From: Clostridia bacterium
GTDB taxonomy: Bacteria; Bacillota; Clostridia; Oscillospirales; Acutalibacteraceae
Assembly (NCBI GenBank): GCA_017397845.1
Contig: JAFQHU010000020.1
Location: forward strand, 1 to 64,000
Length of the DNA stretch: 64,000 bases
Direction of reading: 5' to 3'
The notes under the pieces are model-generated. The model saw only the letters and a list, made by a program, of their open reading frames with translations. It was not told the origin of the DNA and did no database searches. Of the stretch, positions 7,216 to 16,018 are shown in pieces. Every line of letters begins with the position of its first letter. Positions within the stretch are counted from its first letter, which is position 1. Both the position numbers and the translations under genes were made by a program.

Positions 7216-7743
7216 TCAATCGACATCGGGAATAATTAAGCCGTAGCCTCCGTCTTTTCGAGCATAAACAACGCAGATTTTTTCATTTGCACTGTTCAGA
7301 AATACATAAAACTGATGATCAAGAAGGTTCATCTGCAATATTGCTTCCTCTACACTTTGAGGCTTAAGGGTGATTTCCTTAGAACGGACAAGGTCATAAT
7401 CATCCTCAGGCTCGAATGCGTCAATGGCTTCATATGCCTCAAAGGCACCGCTGCGCAGCTTCTTTTCGATCTTGGTTTTATTTTTACGGATTTGACGTAC
7501 GATAGAGTCAGCGCATCTGTCGAGAGCATCATTCATATTTACGGCTCTTTCCTGAGAGCGGAAAATCATACCGTCATGATAAATGGTAACCTCAACTATC
7601 TGCTCATTTTTTTCGACAGTTGCTGTTATCTTTGCCTCTGCTTCGGCACCGAAAAACTTTTCAACCTTTTTGAGTCTTTTTTCGGCTCTTTCTCTGAATG
7701 AATCTCTGGGTGTGCATTTTCTGCCGATAACTGTAATTTTCAT
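7216..7743 (-). CDS. hpf: Ribosome hibernation-promoting factor, long form
   Basis: 175 residues, the length of the long HPF of Firmicutes. The N-terminal HPF/RaiA domain (about 1-100) reads MKITVIGRKCTP...LKKVEKFFGAEAEAKITATVEKNEQIVEVTI. A short acidic linker (FEPEDDYDLVRSKEI) leads to the C-terminal dimerisation domain, with LKPQSVEEAILQMNLLDHQFYVFLN and a VYARKDGGYGLIIP end. Two long HPF molecules join two 70S ribosomes into inactive 100S dimers in stationary phase or stress. A TATAAT about 55 nt upstream may be its -10 box. It is a single gene with its own terminator. Confidence 0.95.
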   Translation of the reverse strand: MKITVIGRKCTPRDSFRERAEKRLKKVEKFFGAEAEAKITATVEKNEQIVEVTIYHDGMIFRSQERAVNMNDALDRCADSIVRQIRKNKTKIEKKLRSGAFEAYEAIDAFEPEDDYDLVRSKEITLKPQSVEEAILQMNLLDHQFYVFLNSANEKICVVYARKDGGYGLIIPDVD

Positions 7744-7903
7744 ATCGTCAGCTCCTTTCTGTGGTTGAAAAGGATTATGTTCCTTTTCTTGTATTTATTA
7801 TAGCATATATTCACATAAAAATAAATAGTTTTCGAAAAATTTTATTTATTTTTTATATATTTACATAAAAAACAGCGGAGCCGTTAAAGGACTCCGCCTA
7901 CGA

Positions 7904-9019
7904 TCATTTAATCGCTTCGAGATATATTTCTTCGACAATCCTGTTCATTTTATCGAGATTATTTTCTATTTCCTCTACAAGCTTGAACTGATTTCTCGCT
8001 CTTACGAGGTTATGACCGGGATATTCCGTTCTGAAATACACATCACCGTCAAGATAGTCGGTAAGGAAACGGACACCGCATTCATAGGTCATGAGCTTAG
8101 CCGAGAAAGCGAGATGGTCAACCTCGGCTTTGGTAAGAGCTTTGGCACAGGTGCTGAGGAAGCCTTTGGTATAGCTTTTGAAAAGCTCCACGGAAATATT
8201 GACATTATCAAGGTCGGCATCATCCTCTTTGGTGGTATTTCCGCCGAAACGGATGGCATCACCGAAATCATAGAGAGAAAAGCCCGGCATAATGGTGTCA
8301 AGGTCAATAATGCAAATAGCCTTATTTGTCTCTTCGTCGAAAAGAACGTTATTGAGCTTCGTATCGTTATGAGTAACTCTCAGGGGAATGAGGCCTTCTT
8401 CGTAAAGCCCGATAAGAACCTTTGCATCCTCTTTTCTGTCAAGAGCAAATTTTATCTCATTTTCTACTTCCTTGGCTCTGCCTTTTACATCGGCGGCGAC
8501 GGAAGCCTCAAGAGCTTCAACCCTTTTGGGAGTGTTATGGAAATCTTTGATGGTCTCGTGCAAGGTTTCCATGGGATATCCGCTGAGATTCCTTTGGAAT
8601 CTGCCGAAGGCTTTGCCGGCATTTTCAAAGAAGCTTCGGTTTTTGATATAATTTATGGTATAAGATTTGTCTATAAATCGGTAAATTCTCCAACATTTTT
8701 CATTGTAAAACAGAAAATATTTACCGTTGTCTGCTTTGAGAAACTCAAGACACTGTCTGGAGCTGTCCTTTCCCGACTCTTCGATCTTATCTTTGAGATA
8801 TTTTGTCACATTGACAACATTTTCCATAAGCTCGTCAGGATTTTTGAACACGCGGGTATTGATGCCCTGAACGATATACTTTTCTGTCAGTTCACCGCTT
8901 TCAAAGGTGACACGGTAAGTAGAGTTGATATGACCGTCAGTATACACGCTGAAATCAAGAAGCTCACCCTCTATACCGAACTTTTTGGCAAGATGCTTTA
9001 TTTCATTCTGAATTGACAT
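7904..9019 (-). CDS. Phosphotransferase, N-acetylhexosamine 1-kinase (NahK)-like
   Basis: 371 residues with an aminoglycoside/choline-kinase fold. Near residue 217 it has the catalytic loop THNDTKLNNVLFD, and near 238 the metal-binding CIIDLDTIMPGFSLYDFGDAIR. Together with FHNTPKRVEAL near 160 these resemble the N-acetylhexosamine 1-kinase NahK of bifidobacteria, which phosphorylates GalNAc/GlcNAc at C1 in the lacto-N-biose pathway. The exact substrate here is uncertain. The gene follows the GH36 gene by 17 nt on the same strand, so the pair probably releases and activates a galactose-linked sugar. Confidence 0.8.
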   Translation of the reverse strand: MSIQNEIKHLAKKFGIEGELLDFSVYTDGHINSTYRVTFESGELTEKYIVQGINTRVFKNPDELMENVVNVTKYLKDKIEESGKDSSRQCLEFLKADNGKYFLFYNEKCWRIYRFIDKSYTINYIKNRSFFENAGKAFGRFQRNLSGYPMETLHETIKDFHNTPKRVEALEASVAADVKGRAKEVENEIKFALDRKEDAKVLIGLYEEGLIPLRVTHNDTKLNNVLFDEETNKAICIIDLDTIMPGFSLYDFGDAIRFGGNTTKEDDADLDNVNISVELFKSYTKGFLSTCAKALTKAEVDHLAFSAKLMTYECGVRFLTDYLDGDVYFRTEYPGHNLVRARNQFKLVEEIENNLDKMNRIVEEIYLEAIK

Positions 9020-9036
9020 GGTTTTACCCGTCCTTT

Positions 9037-11385
9037 TTATTTGTCAGTTTTTTTGAGATAATACATTCTCGAATCGTTGTCAAAGAGCATTCTGGAGTTT
9101 GTGAAGTTAAAGCCGCTGTAATTGAAGGGCTGTTTCGGCTTGAAGCCCGAATTCATGAGAGCATCACCGCCGAGGGTATAATCCTCCTTTTCGTTGCGGA
9201 GCTTGACGGTTTTGCAAAGGAAGTCGAACATTTTGCCGTCTTCGAGGTCCATTTTCTTCGGCAGAGGAACATTGATCATTTCACCGAAGTTTTTGAATTC
9301 GAGAATTTGAGTGCGAACATTCATATCATAAGTGAAGTCCTCATTGAGGTCGCAGAATTTGATTACATCGTTACCCCAGTTTGGTCTTACTCTGTCAACG
9401 AAATAGCCGAGCATCGCTTCGCTTTTATCTTTGGCGGTAATCTGCCACATAACCTTGTCGTCCACGGTGATGTCGCCTGTGCGTGAATAATCACCGAACT
9501 GTAACAGCTTTCTGTGCTGCTTATAGAACTCTATTTGCTTTTTGACACGTGCTCTGTCAAGGTCGGAGAGCATGGTAACGTCAAGCTCATAGCCGAGAAC
9601 ACCGAAGGCGGAAACATTGAAGCGGTGATCAATGCTCTGTGCACGGAAGTTTGCAAAGCTCATGGAAGCAGCAACATGCATGGTGGTGACGGACTGGGGA
9701 TAGCCGTAAGAGGTACCGCTCTGAATATAAAGTCTGTCAAGCACGTCAGTGTTATCACTTGTCCAGCACTGAGGCATATAACAGAAGGTGCCGAGATCAA
9801 AACGGTTACCGCCGCTGGAGCAGGCCTCAAAAAGGATTTCAGGGAAGCGTCCCGTAAGAGTGTCCCATATTTCATAAAGACCCAGGATAAATCTGTGGAA
9901 ATATTCGCCGCTCTTTGCCCCCTTCTGACGTGAGAACACGTCGGAGAACTGACGGTTATTGTCCCATTTTATGTATTCGATATTGCCGTAACGGAAAACA
10001 TCGGTCATGGTGTTGATGATGTATTCACGTACCTCTCTGCGTGTAAGATCGAGAGTAAGCTGATTTCTGCCCTGTGAAGGCTCATATTTGTCTGTGCTCA
10101 TAGCCCAGTCGGGATGCTCACGGTAAAGGTCGGAGTCGGGATTTACCATCTCAGGCTCTACCCACAAACCGAATTTGAGACCCATATCGTTTACCTTTTT
10201 CGCCAAACCGCCGATACCGCTGGGAAGCTTTTTCATATTTACATACCAGTCACCGAGACCGGCTTTATCGTTATTTCTTTTACCGAACCAACCGTCGTCA
10301 AGAACGAACATTTCAGCACCGATGTTCTTTGTAGCCTTGGCGATTTCGAGAATTTTCTTTTCGGTGAAGCTGAAGGTGGTGCATTCCCAGTTGTTTACAA
10401 GAACGGGACGCTCTTTGCCTTTCCAATAGCCTCTGACGATATGCTCATTGACGAAATCATGCATATTATGGCTCATGCCGTTGAGGCCCTCATGGCTGAA
10501 GGTCATAACCGCTTCGGGAGTGTCGAAGGATTCGCCCGCACCCAAATGCCATTCAAATTCAAAGGGATTGATACCGTTCTGAATTCTTACGAGACCGTGA
10601 GTGGAAACCTCCGCTCTGGCGGTATGGTTACCCGAATAAACAAGGTTAAAGCCGTAGCAATTACCGTTATGCTCGGTGGTATCCTTTTCTCTGATGGCAA
10701 AGAAGGGGTTGTGACGGTTCGAGGAGTAGCCGGCGATGGAGCCGATTTCGCATACACCGGGAACGAGAGGTCTTTCGTTTTTATATCTTTCTCTCGCCCA
10801 TGCACCGTCGAAGGAAAGCATTACATAATCCCCTCTCTGAAGATCAAGCTGCATACTCATGAGAGAATGGATTTTGATGGTGCTGTCACCCTTATTTATG
10901 AGACGTGCGCTTCGGGTAATAACGTTACATTCGCTGAAAACAGTATAAAAAAGGTGAAGCTCAGCCTTTAAAGCCGTATCCTCAAGAACAACGGTGAGAG
11001 TGTCGCTGTCACCGTAGCTGGAGGGAAGGCCGTGAAGCTCAGGCTTGACTTTGGTTACTGCGTGGGATTTATATTTGAAATCAGTGGTAAAAATACCGTC
11101 TTCGGGCATAAGCTGCATGGCAGGAATACGGTAATCGCCCTTACCGTAAGCGGAATATTCCAGAGCGATATGGTCAAGAGAAAGAGAGGTATCTTTCTGG
11201 GTATAAGGGGTGGAGTTGCTGTAGCCGGAAGCATGCTTATCGTAAAGATAAGTGAAATCGTCGCTGTTTCTGACCTTTTTGCCGTAATACATACCCTCAA
11301 GCTGACCTGTGGGGAGTGCTCGGAAAACATAGCTTGTTTTCTCGCTCTGCAAATGGAACACATTGTCTTTGTTGATATAAATCAT
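9037..11385 (-). CDS. Alpha-galactosidase, glycoside hydrolase family 36
   Basis: 782 residues with the GH36 layout: N-terminal beta-supersandwich, (beta/alpha)8 barrel and C-terminal beta domain. The nucleophile Asp lies in IEYIKWDNNRQF (about residue 474), the acid/base Asp in CWTSDNTDVLDR (about 543), and between them is CSSGGNRFDLGTFCYMPQ. A VLDDGWFGKRNND motif marks the barrel. It removes terminal alpha-1,6-galactose from raffinose-type sugars or galactomannan, and the lack of a signal peptide implies cytosolic action. The ATG at 11385 has GGAAGGA just before it, so a GTG at 11403 is not used. It heads a two-gene operon with the NahK-like kinase. Confidence 0.95.
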   Translation of the reverse strand: MIYINKDNVFHLQSEKTSYVFRALPTGQLEGMYYGKKVRNSDDFTYLYDKHASGYSNSTPYTQKDTSLSLDHIALEYSAYGKGDYRIPAMQLMPEDGIFTTDFKYKSHAVTKVKPELHGLPSSYGDSDTLTVVLEDTALKAELHLFYTVFSECNVITRSARLINKGDSTIKIHSLMSMQLDLQRGDYVMLSFDGAWARERYKNERPLVPGVCEIGSIAGYSSNRHNPFFAIREKDTTEHNGNCYGFNLVYSGNHTARAEVSTHGLVRIQNGINPFEFEWHLGAGESFDTPEAVMTFSHEGLNGMSHNMHDFVNEHIVRGYWKGKERPVLVNNWECTTFSFTEKKILEIAKATKNIGAEMFVLDDGWFGKRNNDKAGLGDWYVNMKKLPSGIGGLAKKVNDMGLKFGLWVEPEMVNPDSDLYREHPDWAMSTDKYEPSQGRNQLTLDLTRREVREYIINTMTDVFRYGNIEYIKWDNNRQFSDVFSRQKGAKSGEYFHRFILGLYEIWDTLTGRFPEILFEACSSGGNRFDLGTFCYMPQCWTSDNTDVLDRLYIQSGTSYGYPQSVTTMHVAASMSFANFRAQSIDHRFNVSAFGVLGYELDVTMLSDLDRARVKKQIEFYKQHRKLLQFGDYSRTGDITVDDKVMWQITAKDKSEAMLGYFVDRVRPNWGNDVIKFCDLNEDFTYDMNVRTQILEFKNFGEMINVPLPKKMDLEDGKMFDFLCKTVKLRNEKEDYTLGGDALMNSGFKPKQPFNYSGFNFTNSRMLFDNDSRMYYLKKTDK

Positions 11386-11422
11386 ATTTCCTTCCTCAGA
11401 CACATAAATGTCTTTACCTTTC

Positions 11423-11438
11423 TTTGTTTGATAACAAA
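11423..11438. promoter_or_regulatory. Candidate operator in GH36 leader
   Basis: A perfect inverted repeat TTTGTT-TGAT-AACAAA lies just downstream of the predicted GH36 -10 box, so a bound repressor would block early transcription. No regulator has been assigned. Confidence 0.4.
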
Positions 11439-11451
11439 ATTTAACATTATA

Positions 11452-11480
11452 ATTTTATACCATTTATTGCCGGGTGTCAA
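11452..11480 (-). promoter_or_regulatory. Promoter of GH36 operon
   Basis: On the minus strand TTGACA (11480-11475) and TAAAAT (11457-11452) are 17 nt apart, about 65 nt before the alpha-galactosidase start. Confidence 0.75.
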
Positions 11481-11552
11481 TAAAATGAAGGCTAAAACTT
11501 TATTTGAGTCTGTTTGTTAAAAAAAATTCAACAAATCGTGATATTTTCTGCA

Positions 11553-11581
11553 TTGTATTGAGAGAAGTTTTATGGTAAAAT
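11553..11581 (+). promoter_or_regulatory. Promoter of two-component operon
   Basis: TTGTAT (11553-11558) and TAAAAT (11576-11581) with a 17-nt spacer lie 31 nt before the response regulator start. Confidence 0.65.
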
Positions 11582-11612
11582 ATTTAACAGACTATGAAAG
11601 GAGACTCTTTTT

Positions 11613-12293
11613 ATGGAAAACATTATTATTGCTGATGACGAATTGAGAATAAGAAAGCTTGTGGGCGATTTCCTCAGACAGGCAGGCTACAATGTTTTGG
11701 AGGCCGAGGACGGCGACGAAGCCTACGCTCTTTTTGAAAAACATAAAGACAGCCTCAGCCTTATTATTCTCGACATAATGATGCCCGGACTCAACGGTTG
11801 GGAGGTCACAAAAAAAATAAGAGAAACCTCGAATCTTCCCGTAATTATTCTGACGGCAAGAAGTGAGGAATTCGACGAGCTTATGGGTTATGAATCGGGG
11901 GCTGACGATTATGTTACAAAGCCTTTCAGTCCCTCGGTTTTGGTCAAAAGAGTGGAGGCACTTTTAAGAAGAAGCGGCTCCAAAGCCGTCACAAGCAGCG
12001 AAAAGAATTTCAATGATCTTATTTTCAACGACGAAGCCCACGAGGTGCGTTTGAACGGTAAAGAGGTCGATTTGACTCTCAAGGAGTATAATATCCTCAA
12101 AAAATTCCTTGAAGCTCCCGGCAGAGTCTTTTCCAGAGAGCAGTTGCTTGACACCGTATGGGGTTACGATTTCACGGGAGATATACGTACCGTTGACTCC
12201 CATGTGGCAAGACTCAGAACAAAGCTCGGCGATTGGGGTGCCATGCATCTCAAAACCGTTTACGGTATAGGCTATAAGATAGAGGAAATTTAA
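11613..12293 (+). CDS. OmpR-family response regulator
   Basis: 226 residues. The receiver domain (1-120) has the acidic pair ADDE, the phospho-acceptor Asp in LIILDIMMPG (about residue 54), the switch Thr in VIILTARSEEFDELMGYESGADDYVTKPF and its Lys. The C-terminal winged helix (about 130-226) has LTLKEYNILKKFLEAPGRVFSREQLLDTVWG and TVDSHVARLRTKLG. It binds DNA when phosphorylated by the histidine kinase directly downstream. Its targets are unknown. A good ribosome site (AAAGGAGA) precedes the ATG. Confidence 0.95.
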   Translation: MENIIIADDELRIRKLVGDFLRQAGYNVLEAEDGDEAYALFEKHKDSLSLIILDIMMPGLNGWEVTKKIRETSNLPVIILTARSEEFDELMGYESGADDYVTKPFSPSVLVKRVEALLRRSGSKAVTSSEKNFNDLIFNDEAHEVRLNGKEVDLTLKEYNILKKFLEAPGRVFSREQLLDTVWGYDFTGDIRTVDSHVARLRTKLGDWGAMHLKTVYGIGYKIEEI

Positions 12294-13778
12294 ATGGCGG
12301 CAAGGAACAGAAAGGTGCCGCTTAAGCGGCGTACATCCCTCGTTGTTATTCTCATTTTCTGCATCGTTCTTTTCTTTTCCGGTGTGGTGCAATTCGCTTT
12401 TATGGACGAGCTGTATATATATGCCACACAGCAAAGCATGGTTGCAAGCGCAAAAAGAATAACAGAAATTAATTTCAAAAAGGACGATTATAAATCTATT
12501 TTGTCCGACATAGAGGTAAACAGGGACGTTTACATAGAGATATATTCCCCCCGTGAAACTCTTTTCTATACCACGGACAGTAATGACATTGTTTACGAGC
12601 CCGATGAAAATAACACACAGGCAGAGCTGAAGCCCCGAATAATGAAAATCATTTCACATAAGGAATTGCCCGACGGCAGCTATTTCGAAATGAGGCAGGA
12701 GCATTATACTTCATCACAGTATATGGTTTACGGTGTATTTTTCGGTCGGAATAACGGTATAGAAATATACCGCTCCCTCGATGCTGTCAAATCCAACTCT
12801 CTGACGGCAAGTTGGGCATTTTTCGTCACCACCGTCGCTTTAAGCTTCATTCTTATCACCATAGCTCTCGTTTACGCTAATTCCGTTATAAATCCCCTGC
12901 TTATTATCAACGAAAAAGCCAAAAGAATCATCAATATGGATTTCGGCGAAACCTGTCCGCCCTTTAAAATCAAGGAAATCCATGAATTGGGAGAGAATAT
13001 TAACAGCCTTTCCGCATCCTTAAGCGATGCCATGAGTGAGCTTAAGAGCGAAAACAGACGTTTGGAAATGGATATCGAAATGAAAAGACGTATGGAAAAA
13101 ACCATGCGCTCATTTATGGCCAACGTTTCCCACGAGCTGAAAACCCCCATTTCCATCATTCAGGGCTATGCAGAGGGAATGAAGGTGGGCATAGGCTGCG
13201 ACTCTACGGAGGAATTTTGCGACATAATCACCGAAGAGGCCGACAAAATGAATAATTTGGTATGCAGGCTGATGGAATATTTGCAGTACGGCACAGAAAA
13301 TTACAGAGTGAACAAAATCACTTTCAATATCGCGCAGTTCATAACGGATTGCGTGGATTTGCGAAGCTACCGTATAAAGGAGGCCGATGCCGCAGTTTCC
13401 GTCGCCATAGATGAAAAGCTTTACGGTTACGGCGACACGGAGCTTTTATCAAATGTTTTCAACAACTATCTTTCCAATGCTTTAAGCCATCTCGATTACG
13501 AAAGAAAAATTAACATCACCTGCCGGGATATGGGAGCTTTTTGCAGAATCAGTGTTTTTAACACAGGTAAGCAGATACCCGGTACCGATATTGAAAACAT
13601 ATGGCAAAGCTTTTACCGCGCCGATAAATCCCATTCCCGTGCAGAGGGCCGTTTCGGTTTGGGGCTTTCCATTGTGGCAAAGCTGCAGGAGCTTCACGGT
13701 CAGAAATACGGAGTTATCAACAAAGAAAACGGCGTGGAATTTTGGTTTGATATCGAGAAAACCAACCCACCGAAATAA
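12294..13778 (+). CDS. Sensor histidine kinase, two-component system
   Basis: 494 residues. Two membrane helices (about 18-38 and 170-192) frame an extracellular sensor of about 130 residues. A HAMP-like region follows, then the dimerisation helix with the phosphorylated His in VSHELKTPISIIQGYAEGM (about residue 280), an N box NVFNNYLSNALSHL and a G2 box RFGLGLSIVAKL. It starts immediately after the response regulator stop (TAAATG), so the two are coupled. The sensed signal is not known; the position beside the GH36 operon is not proof of a sugar signal. Confidence 0.95.
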   Translation: MAARNRKVPLKRRTSLVVILIFCIVLFFSGVVQFAFMDELYIYATQQSMVASAKRITEINFKKDDYKSILSDIEVNRDVYIEIYSPRETLFYTTDSNDIVYEPDENNTQAELKPRIMKIISHKELPDGSYFEMRQEHYTSSQYMVYGVFFGRNNGIEIYRSLDAVKSNSLTASWAFFVTTVALSFILITIALVYANSVINPLLIINEKAKRIINMDFGETCPPFKIKEIHELGENINSLSASLSDAMSELKSENRRLEMDIEMKRRMEKTMRSFMANVSHELKTPISIIQGYAEGMKVGIGCDSTEEFCDIITEEADKMNNLVCRLMEYLQYGTENYRVNKITFNIAQFITDCVDLRSYRIKEADAAVSVAIDEKLYGYGDTELLSNVFNNYLSNALSHLDYERKINITCRDMGAFCRISVFNTGKQIPGTDIENIWQSFYRADKSHSRAEGRFGLGLSIVAKLQELHGQKYGVINKENGVEFWFDIEKTNPPK

Positions 13779-13790
13779 AATACGACAAAA

Positions 13791-13838
13791 AATCCATTGT
13801 AAAGCTCCGGGTAACGACTGCTTTTACAATGGATTTTT
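13791..13838. terminator. Bidirectional terminator, CCATTGTA family
   Basis: AATCCATTGTAAA (13791-13803) pairs with TTTACAATGGATT (13823-13835), with A and T runs outside, between converging genes. It shares its outer stem with the hairpins at 5978 and 34381. Confidence 0.85.
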
Positions 13839-13849
13839 ATGTATATGAT

Positions 13850-14854
13850 TTAAAACTCACCGAGATTATCCGATGACATTTCTCTTTTTCCTTCCTCGAT
13901 TTCGTGAATCATTTTCACAAGCTTCGTATTGACGGGTGTGGGAACGGAATATTCCTCTCCCTTTTGTGCAAAATAACCGTTCAGAACATCGATTTCGGTC
14001 TTTTCACCCTTTTCGAGGGACTGAAGAGTAGAGGGCTTTACATCGGAATAGAGAAGACCGACAGCACGGACAACGAGCTTACAAAGAGAATTGTAAAGTT
14101 TGCCGTTACTTAAAGCGAGCATTCTGTATTCCAAAAGCACGCCGTATTTCGGCACCTTTATGCCCATAGCCTTGGCCACCGCCATACCCTCACGGGCGAT
14201 GCTGAGAAAAAGATCTCTGGCACGGACATCACGGAGAATTTCACCGAGAGTTTTTCCCGTGATTCCCGCCACGGCATTAATACATGAATTTATGATAAGT
14301 TTCGAATACTGTCTGCCCTTTATGTCCATTGTAACCTCTGTGGGGAGAACCGTTTTAAGCATTTCGGCGAAATCATCAAGTATTTTCGGACGTCTGCCGT
14401 CAAGCATGCCCACATAAAATTCACCCTTTGAGGTCATCGTTACATCGTTTGCCTTATTTTTGGTGGCACCGAAGCCTATCATACAGCCTACTACCTTGTC
14501 TCTGCCGACGATTTCACCGAGTTCTTCGGTAAGGATACCGTTTTGCATACCGACCACAAGTCCTCCGTCAGCCACATAAGGTAAAGATGCATTGGCACAT
14601 TCAGCCATGGCGGCATATTTGGTGGCAATTATAACAAGATCGAATTTCTCTTCTCCCAATTCCTCATAGCTGCTGTAGCAGGTAAAGTCCACACGGAATT
14701 CACCCTTTGCACCGTGAAGGAAAAAGCCCTCCTTTTCGATAAGCTCTTTAGTGGAAGCACTGTGACACATAAGGCGCACATCATAGCCTGCGTTTTTCAT
14801 AAAAACTGCCACAGTTCCTCCGATGGCACCGGCACCGATAAGTAAAACTTTCAT
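13850..14854 (-). CDS. Ketopantoate reductase family protein (PanE/ApbA-like)
   Basis: 334 residues. An N-terminal Rossmann domain starts MKVLLIGAGAIGGTVAVFM (GxGxxG near residue 8), and a second motif LVVGMQNGILTEELGEIVGRDKVVGC lies near 108. The C-terminal helical domain contains KLIINSCINAVAGITGKTLGEIL, whose Lys-Asn-x-x-Asn-like segment matches the catalytic region of 2-dehydropantoate 2-reductases. True PanE makes pantoate for CoA, but many clostridial relatives reduce other 2-keto acids. No pan genes are nearby, so I give only the family. It is a single gene. Confidence 0.85.
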   Translation of the reverse strand: MKVLLIGAGAIGGTVAVFMKNAGYDVRLMCHSASTKELIEKEGFFLHGAKGEFRVDFTCYSSYEELGEEKFDLVIIATKYAAMAECANASLPYVADGGLVVGMQNGILTEELGEIVGRDKVVGCMIGFGATKNKANDVTMTSKGEFYVGMLDGRRPKILDDFAEMLKTVLPTEVTMDIKGRQYSKLIINSCINAVAGITGKTLGEILRDVRARDLFLSIAREGMAVAKAMGIKVPKYGVLLEYRMLALSNGKLYNSLCKLVVRAVGLLYSDVKPSTLQSLEKGEKTEIDVLNGYFAQKGEEYSVPTPVNTKLVKMIHEIEEGKREMSSDNLGEF

Positions 14855-15008
14855 AATATTTCTCCTTCTTTCAGAGTTTTATTAATTATAGTTCAGAGTT
14901 TTTTTTATTATATAATTTAAATTTTAACAAAAAATAAATAATCTTTATTTCTATATAACGAACAAAATATTGTCCGATTTTTTGTTTATTTTTTTGTGCA
15001 GAGAAAAT

Positions 15009-15037
15009 TTGACAAAGGCAGAAATCTGATATAAACT
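15009..15037 (+). promoter_or_regulatory. Promoter of acyltransferase-like gene
   Basis: A consensus TTGACA (15009-15014) is followed after 17 nt by TAAACT (15032-15037), or TATAAA at a shorter spacing, about 30 nt before the start codon. Confidence 0.65.
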
Positions 15038-15067
15038 TTTTATATCACGAAAGCAAAGGATATTAAA

Positions 15068-15946
15068 ATGAAAAACAGCGAACGAAAACAAGTAAATCTG
15101 CTTTGGCTAAAGGATTTTTCAGACAAAATAGAATTACCAAAAAACAGCACCGATGAAATATGCGACCTTTATAAAAAAGAAAGCAAACACATTGACAAAC
15201 TTTCCGCAAAAAAATTCACCGTCACCTCCTGCGGCAAGCTGATATTAAGGGAAAAGCTTTTTAAGGGCGACAAAGCCTATACCTTCCTTCTTGCCGCCGT
15301 ACTGCTGAAAGCCAAAGATACTTTGACTCTTTACGGCAAAAAAGGCATAAGCGATGAAATATTTTATGACACGATGAAGGACATAACGGTATGGAGTGAA
15401 AATTTCAGGAAGGAAAAAGGATTCACGGGAATAGAAAATCTCCTTTGGATTCAAAATCATCTGAACTGTAAAATTTTCCGCTTAGGCAGACTACAATTTC
15501 AGCCGTTTATGTTCCTTCCCCCCGCATACGTCAGCAAAGAGAAGATAAAAGGTACAGGCATAAGAGTCGGAGAAAAGGTGCTGAACATACATATTCCTCA
15601 GGGAGAAAGGCTTTCAAGAGAAGAATGTGAAAAATCCTTTACGGCGGCAGAGAGCTTTTTCGTTAACTTCCCCTATAAGGCCTTTGTATGCGATTCTTGG
15701 CTTTTATGCGAAAGAAACAAAGATTTCATGAGCGAAAAGTCAAATATTCTGCGTTTTGCGGAAATGTTTGAAATTCTCGGCTCTTCGGACAATCCCGCCC
15801 AAACGATAGAAAGAGTTTTCGGCAAGGAAGAAAAAAATCCCGCCGATTATCCCGAAAAAACAGCCTTACAGAGACAGTGCAAAGCATACATTATCTCCGG
15901 CGGCAAGCCGGGAAGAGGTTTCGGAATTATCAAAGTAAAAAAATAA
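15068..15946 (+). CDS. Putative acyltransferase (NAT_N / GNAT_C type)
   Basis: 292 residues, soluble and lysine-rich. The N-terminal half is helical. The C-terminal half has ENLLWIQNHLNCKIFRLGRLQFQPF, then VLNIHIPQGERLSREECEKSFTAAESFF and YKAFVCDSWLL. This pattern resembles the two-domain acyltransferase proteins of Clostridia, annotated with an N-acyltransferase N-terminal domain and a GNAT-like C-terminal domain. I recall these being common in gut Firmicutes without known substrates. The match is from memory and moderate. It has its own promoter and is transcribed with the SDR gene or separately, since that gene also shows a promoter. Confidence 0.65.
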   Translation: MKNSERKQVNLLWLKDFSDKIELPKNSTDEICDLYKKESKHIDKLSAKKFTVTSCGKLILREKLFKGDKAYTFLLAAVLLKAKDTLTLYGKKGISDEIFYDTMKDITVWSENFRKEKGFTGIENLLWIQNHLNCKIFRLGRLQFQPFMFLPPAYVSKEKIKGTGIRVGEKVLNIHIPQGERLSREECEKSFTAAESFFVNFPYKAFVCDSWLLCERNKDFMSEKSNILRFAEMFEILGSSDNPAQTIERVFGKEEKNPADYPEKTALQRQCKAYIISGGKPGRGFGIIKVKK

Positions 15947-15957
15947 CCGTATATTTC

Positions 15958-15986
15958 TTTACAATAAAAAGAAATAATGGTATTAT
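15958..15986 (+). promoter_or_regulatory. Promoter of SDR/epimerase operon
   Basis: TTTACA (15958-15963) and TATTAT (15981-15986) are 17 nt apart, 32 nt before the SDR start. Confidence 0.65.
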
Positions 15987-16018
15987 AAAGAAAATATAAA
16001 ACAAAAGGAGAAATTACT

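Noticed and set aside
8012..9016. Long plus-strand open frame opposite the NahK-like gene
   Set aside because: It lies opposite a gene with clear kinase motifs and has no family motif of its own.
10114..10971. Long plus-strand open frame opposite the GH36 gene
   Set aside because: It is a mirror of the alpha-galactosidase coding strand and has no ribosome site.
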